Shown in pieces: positions 1-5,272 of a stretch of DNA of 13,540 nt; within the stretch, counting starts at the first letter, position 1, and each line of letters begins with the position of its first letter. The position numbers were made by a program, and so were the translations under genes. Under the pieces are notes generated by a model that saw only the letters and a list, made by a program, of their open reading frames with translations, was not told the DNA's origin and did not search any database. This DNA comes from Pseudohongiella sp. (lineage in GTDB: Bacteria; Pseudomonadota; Gammaproteobacteria; Pseudomonadales; Pseudohongiellaceae), in assembly GCA_030652635.1 (NCBI GenBank), contig JAUSPW010000195.1, positions 1-13,540 of the forward strand, given 5' to 3'.

Positions 1-471
1 GATGATTTTGGCAGACGACAGACTTTTAACACGGCCATCGCGGCAGTGATGGAATTGGTCAATGCGGTCACCAAATTCCAGGAAGAACAGGATATCAACA
101 GCGATACCGACGTGGCCCGCATCAATCTGAGTGTTGTCCACGAAGCGCTCGAGATCATTCTGCTGGCACTGTCCCCGATCGTGCCGCATTTTTGTCATGC
201 CTTGTGGAAACATCTGGGACATGCTGACGCGATCATCAACTGCCCTTGGCCTGTTGCCGACAACACTGCACTGATTCAGGACGAGGTCCAGATGGTCATT
301 CAGGTGAACGGCAAATTGCGTAGCAAACTTACCGTACCCAAAGATTGTGACCAATCCATCATTGAAAGGCTTGCATTGGCCGACCCCCATGTATGCAAGT
401 TCACTGAAGGACTGACCGTCAGAAAAATTATTGTGGTTCCCGAGAAGCTGATCAATATCGTGGTGGCCTGA
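1..471 (+). CDS. leuS: Leucyl-tRNA synthetase, C-terminal part (5' end outside window)
   Basis: This is the last 156 residues of leucyl-tRNA synthetase, the cytoplasmic class I enzyme that joins leucine to tRNA-Leu. The frame is open from base 1, so the gene begins upstream of the window; an internal GTG/ATG pair at 46-51 is not the start. The first ~100 residues are the helical anticodon-binding domain, with the family-typical stretch RRQTFNTAIAAVMELVNA near the window edge and SPIVPHFCHALW later. The last ~60 residues form the small C-terminal domain that contacts the tRNA, with VNGKLRSKLTVP and the closing VRKIIVVPEKLINIVV. The TGA stop overlaps the first base of the lptE ATG (TGATG), so translation is probably coupled. 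Nothing looks broken. Identification is very secure. Confidence 0.97.
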   Translation, partial: DDFGRRQTFNTAIAAVMELVNAVTKFQEEQDINSDTDVARINLSVVHEALEIILLALSPIVPHFCHALWKHLGHADAIINCPWPVADNTALIQDEVQMVIQVNGKLRSKLTVPKDCDQSIIERLALADPHVCKFTEGLTVRKIIVVPEKLINIVVA

Positions 472-962
472 TGCGGATTTTACGCGCGGGCTTGCTGCTG
501 TTTTTAGTTGTCAGTCTTCTCAGCGGCTGTGGTTTCACCCTGCGGGGATCAGAACAGGCCGCCATGCCAATCGAAGAACTCGCCATTTCCTATCCTGGCG
601 GCCGATACCCATTGGCGGAAATACTCAGGGATGCACTGATCGCCAATGGCGTATCAGTGCCTTCTGTTGCCGGAGACGCGCTTGAACTCAGACTCTCACC
701 AGAAAGACTCGAGCGTCGGGCGCTGACACTCAATAATCGAGGCGGCGCAGGACAATATGCTCTGACGCTGCAAATCGATGCCAGTGTGTATTTATCCGGT
801 CAGCTGCTTGATGGCCCTGAGACGGTTGAAGTCACCGGTAGCTTCTACGAGGACACCGCTAACATCAGTGGCAGTAACAACGGCGTGGAACAAACCCTAA
901 ACGACATGCGCCAGGACATGGCTGATTTTATTATCCGTCGACTACGTGAAATAACTTTATGA
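471..962 (+). CDS. lptE: LPS-assembly lipoprotein LptE
   Basis: LptE (formerly RlpB) is the outer-membrane lipoprotein that plugs the LptD barrel and helps place lipopolysaccharide in the outer leaflet. The 163-residue protein starts with a lipoprotein signal peptide: positive MRILRAG, a hydrophobic run, then the lipobox LLSGC with the lipidated cysteine at residue 20. The mature protein opens with GFTLRGSE, which is typical of the family, and continues as a mixed alpha/beta domain ending in MRQDMADFIIRRLREI. The length is normal for non-enteric LptE. The start codon shares a base with the leuS stop, and the last four bases (ATGA) overlap holA, so the three genes form one transcription unit. 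The family is poorly conserved, but lipobox, opening motif and position between leuS and holA make the call firm. Confidence 0.93.
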   Translation: MRILRAGLLLFLVVSLLSGCGFTLRGSEQAAMPIEELAISYPGGRYPLAEILRDALIANGVSVPSVAGDALELRLSPERLERRALTLNNRGGAGQYALTLQIDASVYLSGQLLDGPETVEVTGSFYEDTANISGSNNGVEQTLNDMRQDMADFIIRRLREITL

Positions 963-1984
963 AGGTTTACGCCAATCAACTGCGATCAGCGTTGGGCAGA
1001 AAATTGCCGCTGGCATGTTGGCTGAGCGGGGATGAACCTTTACAGATGCGCGATTGCACAGACCTTGTGCGTGAAGTATGTAAAAAACAAGGCTTTAGCG
1101 AGCGCGAACGTTATGACGTTGACGCCCAGTTTGACTGGGGAAACTTGATCGCTGCTGGCAATAGCCTGTCACTGTTTTCTGACAGAAAACTGATTGAACT
1201 GAATCTCAAAAGCAGCAAGCTGGACGAATCGGCAAAAAAGGCTTTGGCTGAGTATCTGCAAAATGCAAGTCCAGACAATCTATTGTTACTGACCAGCCCC
1301 AGAATTGAACCTGCAACAGTAAAAACCCAGTGGTTTACCAAATTGGAAAGCCAACTCTTGCTTGTTCAGATGTATCCATTGGACGCAGACAAACTGCCAG
1401 CGTGGATTAGCAGCCGATTGGCTGATCTAGCAATCACCGCGGATGAGGATGCTATTCAACTACTGGCAGACCGCATCGAAGGGAATATGCTGGCGGCTGA
1501 TCAAGAAATCATAAAACTGCAGTTACTGTTCGGCAGTGGAACACATCTGAGCATCGAGCATATTGCTCGAACGGTGGCCGACAATGCCCGATTTAATATA
1601 TTTGGATTAATAGATGCTTGTCTGGCAGGTGAAAGTGCCCGAGTGGTCAGAACCCTACAGAGACTACAGCAGGAAGGACAGGAGCTGCTGCCTCTTAATG
1701 CCATGATCTGCAAAGAGTTAAGACAATTATCCAGCATGCTGGGTGATATTACCCTGGGTCAGCGTATCGATGACGTGATGCAACGTCACCACGTCTGGAA
1801 AAATAAACAAGCTATGGTTCGTCATGCATTGCGACGCCTGACATCAGCGCAAATCGACATCTTGATGATACAGGCACGGCAAGTAGATCTAGCAATCAAA
1901 GGCATGCAATCACTGCCACCATGGATGTTGATGGAACAGTTGTGTCTTGGCTTTAGTGGCCTGAGATTGCCAGCTAAACTTTAG
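959..1984 (+). CDS. holA: DNA polymerase III subunit delta
   Basis: The delta subunit of the clamp loader opens the beta sliding clamp so that it can be placed on DNA. At 341 residues it matches the family (E. coli 343). The N-terminal part has WLSGDEPLQM, where true AAA+ ATPases carry a P-loop; as expected for delta, no Walker A lysine motif is present. The hydrophobic beta-binding wedge is visible as SLFSDRK, with Leu72-Phe73 at the expected place. The middle shows DRIEGNMLAADQEIIKL, and the C-terminal helical domain ends near the stop. The ATG overlaps the lptE stop as ATGA, with no strong ribosome site, so translation is likely coupled to lptE. The usual downstream neighbour nadD is absent here. 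The stop overlaps the converging DUF4404 gene by four bases. Confidence 0.95.
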   Translation: MKVYANQLRSALGRKLPLACWLSGDEPLQMRDCTDLVREVCKKQGFSERERYDVDAQFDWGNLIAAGNSLSLFSDRKLIELNLKSSKLDESAKKALAEYLQNASPDNLLLLTSPRIEPATVKTQWFTKLESQLLLVQMYPLDADKLPAWISSRLADLAITADEDAIQLLADRIEGNMLAADQEIIKLQLLFGSGTHLSIEHIARTVADNARFNIFGLIDACLAGESARVVRTLQRLQQEGQELLPLNAMICKELRQLSSMLGDITLGQRIDDVMQRHHVWKNKQAMVRHALRRLTSAQIDILMIQARQVDLAIKGMQSLPPWMLMEQLCLGFSGLRLPAKL

Positions 1985-2238
1985 ATACCCATCCGGCCAA
2001 GCACTGCAATCAACTCTCTCAGTATTCGCTCGGCCACCGGATGTGTCGCCGCGAAACGCGCCTCGAGTGCAATGGCATCTTCAAGTTCAGATGCTACGGG
2101 CTCAGAACGCTCAATCAGCTGCTCCATATCTTTTTCCAGTTTCCTGGCCAGATCCAATGTTTCCTGATCAAGGTTCTCTGCTGCAGCCAGCTCCTGATTC
2201 AGCTCATTAAGTAAAAACCTTACTCTATCCTGACCCAC
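1981..2238 (-). CDS. DUF4404 family small helical protein
   Basis: This 85-residue, highly charged and probably all-helical protein resembles the DUF4404 family of short gammaproteobacterial proteins, whose members are about this size and end in a similar HP...LAxMGI tail. Here the tail is THPVAERILRELIAVLGRMGI-like (the last ~20 residues). The middle is a Glu/Leu-rich stretch suited to a coiled coil. Its function is unknown. I chose the GTG at 2238 as start because AGGAG lies 7 bases upstream (2246-2250) and the protein then begins at the conserved part. The frame is open back to 2310, but that extension (including CQCSAVVFV) has no ribosome site and no family resemblance. The 3' end overlaps holA by four bases. 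No cysteines, signal peptide or membrane segment remain in the short form. Confidence 0.75.
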   Translation of the reverse strand: MGQDRVRFLLNELNQELAAAENLDQETLDLARKLEKDMEQLIERSEPVASELEDAIALEARFAATHPVAERILRELIAVLGRMGI

Positions 2239-2323
2239 TTCATTTCTCCTGACAAAAACGACAGCACTGCATTGGCATGTGCGTACATCAATCGTTGGTT
2301 TACGCACCACAATAGCACAGCAA

Positions 2324-2358
2324 GCGTCAGTATGTCGTCACTGTCAATTTATTGACGC
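2324..2358. promoter_or_regulatory. Cluster of GTCA half-sites with a palindrome, upstream of the DUF4404 gene
   Basis: The palindrome GTCAAT-TT-ATTGAC occupies 2343-2356. GCGTCA (2324-2329) and TGACGC (2353-2358) form a second inverted pair, and a further GTCA lies at 2337-2340. On the - strand the palindrome contains a perfect TTGACA (2347-2342), but no convincing -10 sits 16-18 bases on. A weaker - strand pairing is ACGACA (2338-2333) with TATTGT (2314-2309), 18 bases apart. The site could be an operator for the DUF4404 gene; the regulator is unknown. It is not a standard FNR or CRP site. Confidence 0.35.
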
Positions 2359-2381
2359 ATACAAACGCCCGTCAGGAACGC

Positions 2382-2406
2382 CCCCAATCTGACTCACAGA
2401 TTGGGG
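2382..2406 (-). terminator. 10-bp perfect hairpin after the acyltransferase gene, possible terminator
   Basis: CCCCAATCTG (2382-2391) and CAGATTGGGG (2397-2406) form a perfect ten-pair stem with a five-base loop. It lies 17 bases past the acyltransferase stop on the - strand, where a terminator would sit. No run of U follows on either strand, so it is not a textbook intrinsic terminator. It could instead protect the mRNA 3' end or act with another factor. Confidence 0.45.
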
Positions 2407-2422
2407 CTGACAAACAGTTCGA

Positions 2423-3046
2423 TCAACTGGCTTTGCTCAGCATCCGCGTATATTCGCGCTGCTTGAGGCGGCGATGAAAACGACGCTCGCGGCTTTTGTA
2501 TTCAAGCCAATAACGCGGCAGATTCATCAATAATGCCCAGCGCGTGGTGTAACTGACACGGATAGTCGAATGGCTCTTTTCCCCCGACATCAGCATCGGT
2601 TCGCCCTCATAGATGTCAGTAGCACCCGTCATTGCGTGCACGTGGCGTATGTTTATATTGCGCTGATTGGCCATCAGCAACACAAACTGCTTCCTGCATT
2701 TAAACGCATCCAGAATCAATTTGACCCAGACACTGAATTGCTCGGACGCAGTCTTCAACGACGCGCTCATCCAGACGCCATTGATTTCCATCATATCGTA
2801 ACTATCGTTCTTGAAAAAGTCGTGCTCTCTCTTTACTTGATCTGGCACAAACATCAGGCTTCGGAAGTCGGGTTTTGTGACAAGCATATACCCCGCCACC
2901 ATCTCCTCACCTTTGAAACCGGCAACGAAGGAACTACGCTGGGCATAATCATAAGGGAGCTTCACACCAACATAACTTTCGAATCGACCGAGAAAAAATT
3001 CTACTTCGCTATCAGTTTTAAGAGTTCTGAATTTTATCGCTTCCAT
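2423..3046 (-). CDS. Predicted GNAT-like acyltransferase (autoinducer synthase / N-acyl amino acid synthase type), function unknown
   Basis: The protein has 207 residues, no signal peptide and no clear membrane helix. I do not recognise a named family with certainty. The layout resembles the GNAT-fold group that includes LuxI-type and N-acyl amino acid synthases. An N-terminal beta-rich half (FVAGFKGEEMVAGYMLVTKP, then LMFVPDQ) leads to DMMEINGVWMS, which sits where those enzymes have their conserved acidic strand (ExxR/F). A helix and the strand QFVLLMANQRNINIRHVHAM follow, then DIYEGEP. The C-terminal ~35 residues are strongly basic (KSRERRFHRRLKQREYTR) and could touch membrane or nucleic acid. 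The ATG has GAGG eight bases upstream and overlaps the end of the methyltransferase gene by 13 bases, so the two are coupled. It could equally be an ordinary acetyltransferase; the substrate is unknown. Confidence 0.5.
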   Translation of the reverse strand: MEAIKFRTLKTDSEVEFFLGRFESYVGVKLPYDYAQRSSFVAGFKGEEMVAGYMLVTKPDFRSLMFVPDQVKREHDFFKNDSYDMMEINGVWMSASLKTASEQFSVWVKLILDAFKCRKQFVLLMANQRNINIRHVHAMTGATDIYEGEPMLMSGEKSHSTIRVSYTTRWALLMNLPRYWLEYKSRERRFHRRLKQREYTRMLSKAS

Positions 3047-3585
3047 CTTATAATCCTCGGTAGGAACATACCTACATTTTTTTGGTAGAGTTGATACTTT
3101 TCCGACTGTGAAGAACCCAGAATAACGCGCTCTTCCTTTCTAGCTGATACCACATAAAAAAAAGTGAGATATAAAGCTGAAACCCACATAAAAGCCGAGT
3201 TAAACAGTACTGTACTGGCCCACCAGGCAAGCAGATAAGAAACATAAAACGGATGCCTGAATAAGCCAAAGGGTCCGGTTGTCACAATATCTCCGACCTG
3301 TTTGCTGAATGCAAAATCCAAAGACTTTGCCGTCACAATTGCCGACCAGAATATCACCAGAGAAATCATATACAAGACAGCAACAACATAAGAAAATGGT
3401 TTTGTGACATCCATCACATATAAAAACCCATAAACCGTAAAGATCATTTGAACTGCGACCGCAACATCATAGGAGTACGCCAACAACCTTGGCGTCCCAC
3501 CGGCAAGGCTAAAGAAAAAAAACCGCCCCCAGATAAGGCTGATAACAATCATTAGGTACAAAAACAACGCGATCGTCATAACCAT
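3034..3585 (-). CDS. Membrane methyltransferase, isoprenylcysteine carboxyl methyltransferase (ICMT/PEMT) family
   Basis: This 183-residue integral membrane protein has likely helices near residues 5-25, 39-57 and 63-84 and a helical hairpin near 113-148. The ICMT/phospholipid methyltransferase signature is clear: TGPFGLFRHPFYVSYLL (Arg110-His111-Pro112), the pair Glu151-Glu152 after the last helix, and a Tyr-rich YQLYQKNV ending in FLPRII. In this family these parts bind S-adenosylmethionine at the membrane face and methylate a lipid-like or carboxyl substrate; the actual substrate cannot be read here. It is the first gene of a two-gene unit and its last 13 bases overlap the acyltransferase start. 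Its sequence is AT-rich (line 3121-3180 is about 35% GC by hand count, against about 52% at 4921-4980). It contains runs of eight A at 3156-3163 and 3515-3522 and seven T at 3077-3083. The upstream ribosome site is weak. Confidence 0.8.
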   Translation of the reverse strand: MVMTIALFLYLMIVISLIWGRFFFFSLAGGTPRLLAYSYDVAVAVQMIFTVYGFLYVMDVTKPFSYVVAVLYMISLVIFWSAIVTAKSLDFAFSKQVGDIVTTGPFGLFRHPFYVSYLLAWWASTVLFNSAFMWVSALYLTFFYVVSARKEERVILGSSQSEKYQLYQKNVGMFLPRIIRWKR

Positions 3586-3632
3586 TATTTTCCCAAACCC
3601 CTGTCGGAATTACATGTCAAAACAAAAACCTG

Positions 3633-3661
3633 TTTATACACACCCGACAGCAGATCTGCAA
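3633..3661 (-). promoter_or_regulatory. Candidate promoter for the methyltransferase-acyltransferase unit
   Basis: Read on the - strand, TTGCAG (3661-3656) and TATAAA (3638-3633) are 17 bases apart, about 50 bases before the methyltransferase ATG. The -35 matches only three of six consensus bases, so it would need help or be weak. A perfect TTGACA at 3620-3615 has no -10 at the right distance. Confidence 0.35.
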
Positions 3662-3684
3662 TTGCCGCGCGCAGGCAAATCTGT
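3650..3684. promoter_or_regulatory. Two related 10-base sites between divergent promoters (candidate operator)
   Basis: GCAGATCTGC at 3650-3659 is a perfect palindrome. A near copy, GCAAATCTGT (8 of 10 the same), lies at 3675-3684, 25 bases further on. The first overlaps the - strand -35 candidate and abuts the + strand -35. The second runs into the + strand -10. This is where a regulator acting on both divergent units would bind. The regulator is not identifiable from the window. Confidence 0.4.
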
Positions 3685-3689
3685 ATAAT
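3662..3689 (+). promoter_or_regulatory. Sigma-70-type promoter for the cyclase gene
   Basis: TTGCCG (3662-3667) and a perfect TATAAT (3684-3689) are separated by 16 bases. Transcription would start near 3696 and give a leader of roughly 70 bases to the ATG at 3764. This is the strongest promoter-like sequence in the divergent gap. Confidence 0.6.
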
Positions 3690-3694
3690 CGGAG

Positions 3695-3755
3695 CCCCAA
3701 ACAAGGGGATGCTCTAGTGCCACCAGCGCATCCCTCCAGACCTGCCGGCAGGAGC
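3695..3755 (+). promoter_or_regulatory. Structured leader of the cyclase mRNA
   Basis: Several pairings compete in the leader. CCCC (3695-3698) can pair with GGGG (3705-3708). Alternatively GGGATGC (3706-3712) pairs with GCATCCC (3729-3735) over a 16-base loop; the two share the same Gs and exclude each other. Just downstream CCTGCCGGCAGG (3742-3753) is a palindrome whose right arm covers part of the AGGAG ribosome site (3751-3755). CTCC (3735-3738) can also pair with GGAG (3752-3755). It does not match a riboswitch class that I know. Confidence 0.35.
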
Positions 3756-3763
3756 GCCTTAGA

Positions 3764-5173
3764 TGGTCAACCCACAACAACAGAAGTCATATGAATTCAG
3801 ATAACTACTCGGCATACTGCAAAGAACATGCCGACGAGTTCAGGGATGAACTCCGGGACGACGCTTCGCGTGCCCTGCGCAACTGGCCAGGCAGAACAGC
3901 AGCCTTCTTGCTGATTGTATCGTCCTTCATTTCATGGCTGAGCATGAGTCAATCCGGGAACCCGGATGCCAATAAGGTGCTATTCACTTACGCACTTCCC
4001 GTGGCCATTGCATTTGGCTACCCGCTGGCGTCGTTACTGTTTGCCAGGCTGGATAAGTATTCTCGCAGTGTTCTTGATGTGTTTTTGCTGAGTATTCTGT
4101 TTGGCTTTTGTCTGACGCTGCACTTTGTATTCAAACCGATTGAGGCGGGTGTCGACCCTTCAGATCTTTACATTGCCCTGTCCGGACAGATCAACTTTGT
4201 GATTCTGATGACGACTGCATTTTCTTATCACACCAGTTTTGGCATTACCCTGCTCCGCAACAGTGTCTATACCCTGCTGACCGCTGTACTGATTTACCTG
4301 ATAGATCCCGCCTATCTGGCAATCAACGCCATTCAAGTCGTACAGGGCTTTTTGGGTGGCATCATCGTAAGCTGGTTGTTTTTTGCTCGTATCCAGACCA
4401 GGTTCTATTACAAATCAATTGATGCCGATACGCGGCAACACTTGTACAAGCAGTTGTCCAAACTGGTGTATCCACACCAATTGGCAAGAATCAAAGCAGG
4501 CGACCAACTTGAAGACACCATGCCGGTGGCCCAGGCGCAGGCCATCGTGAACGTGTTTGACGTGCAAGGATCAAGCAATATCAAACACGAAAAAACTCAG
4601 GCATTTTTCCTGGAGATTTTCAGAGCCTTTTCGCAGATATGCATGATGGGTTATGAACACAACCCTCTTAAATCGCGGGCGTTTCGACTTAAGGAGACTG
4701 GTGATGGCTTTATCAGCGCGATTGGTTACCCGTTTCTGACCGACAGGGTAGATGCACTGGCAGATCACGCCGTTGAGACCGCATTGTTGATGTTCCGCGC
4801 ATTCAACTCCGAGGTGGACCGCTTTGGGTACTCCAGCCCCATCAAGGCTGCGATGGGGCTGGCCTACAACTCGGTTCAAGGCACGTTCCAGAGCAGCGGC
4901 ATCAGGGCTTACGACCTGTTTGGAGATGCCCTGATCCAGGCCTACCGTTATGAAGAACTGCGTAAAACACCGGTGATCTCTAACATAATCAAAGAGCACG
5001 CCCTGACCATGGGGCTTAAACACTACAATATTCTGATCGTGCAAGAGGTGATCTACAACTCTCTGTGTGAGCGCTATAAGCAATTATTTCGGGCTATCGA
5101 TCTCAAGGAGATCGATTTCCACATGCCGCAGGATCCAGATGCGCATTTCGTTTTTTACCATGTACTGGAGTGA
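3764..5173 (+). CDS. Membrane-anchored class III adenylate/guanylate cyclase
   Basis: This protein makes cyclic nucleotide (probably cAMP) from NTP at the inner membrane. I prefer the ATG at 3764: AGGAG lies eight bases upstream and it reads in frame into the Met at 3791, which has only a weak site. Numbering below is from the 3791 Met (460 residues). A charged N-terminus is followed by about six membrane helices (36-52, 63-85, 94-114, 126-146, 150-172, 178-200), a linker, and the catalytic domain (about 225-400). Metal-binding aspartates are Asp257 (VFDVQGSS) and Asp305 (KETGDGF). The adenine-type pair Lys301 and Asp375 (YDLFGDALIQAYR) and the transition-state Arg386 are present. The usual Asn of the last motif is Ile382, so activity needs testing. 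A C-terminal tail of ~60 residues is not recognised. It is divergent from the methyltransferase unit. Confidence 0.82.
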   Translation, partial: WSTHNNRSHMNSDNYSAYCKEHADEFRDELRDDASRALRNWPGRTAAFLLIVSSFISWLSMSQSGNPDANKVLFTYALPVAIAFGYPLASLLFARLDKYSRSVLDVFLLSILFGFCLTLHFVFKPIEAGVDPSDLYIALSGQINFVILMTTAFSYHTSFGITLLRNSVYTLLTAVLIYLIDPAYLAINAIQVVQGFLGGIIVSWLFFARIQTRFYYKSIDADTRQHLYKQLSKLVYPHQLARIKAGDQLEDTMPVAQAQAIVNVFDVQGSSNIKHEKTQAFFLEIFRAFSQICMMGYEHNPLKSRAFRLKETGDGFISAIGYPFLTDRVDALADHAVETALLMFRAFNSEVDRFGYSSPIKAAMGLAYNSVQGTFQSSGIRAYDLFGDALIQAYRYEELRKTPVISNIIKEHALTMGLKHYNILIVQEVIYNSLCERYKQLFRAIDLKEIDFHMPQDPDAHFVFYHVLE

Positions 5174-5183
5174 CAAAGCACCT

Positions 5184-5224
5184 GCAGCTGACTGGGTGAA
5201 ACCAGCGGACTGCTGCGTTATAAT
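5184..5224 (+). promoter_or_regulatory. Short gap: imperfect hairpin and candidate promoter of the aspartate kinase gene
   Basis: GCAGC (5184-5188) with GCTGC (5212-5216), and CTGG (5192-5195) with CCAG (5202-5205), give an imperfect hairpin just after the cyclase stop. No U run follows, so termination is doubtful. TATAAT at 5219-5224 is a perfect -10 box. The sequence 17 bases before it, GTGAAA (5196-5201), matches four of six -35 bases. This suggests that the kinase has its own promoter. Confidence 0.45.
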
Positions 5225-5272
5225 CGCGCCCGCAGTAAACCTATCAAACCGACGAACAGCGCAGGATCAGAC

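Noticed and set aside
2239..2310. Longer form of the DUF4404 protein starting at 2310
   Set aside because: The extension has no ribosome site and is not family-like. AGGAG is well placed for the GTG at 2238.
2570..3088. 172-codon open frame on the + strand opposite the acyltransferase gene
   Set aside because: It is a shadow: the - strand frame has a good ribosome site, coupling to the upstream gene and domain-like motifs, while this frame shows no family resemblance.
4571..5083. 170-codon - strand frame opposite the cyclase catalytic domain
   Set aside because: It starts at TTG directly after a stop and resembles no family; the + strand carries conserved cyclase motifs.
5184..5216. Intrinsic terminator after the cyclase gene
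   Set aside because: The hairpin is interrupted and no U run follows.
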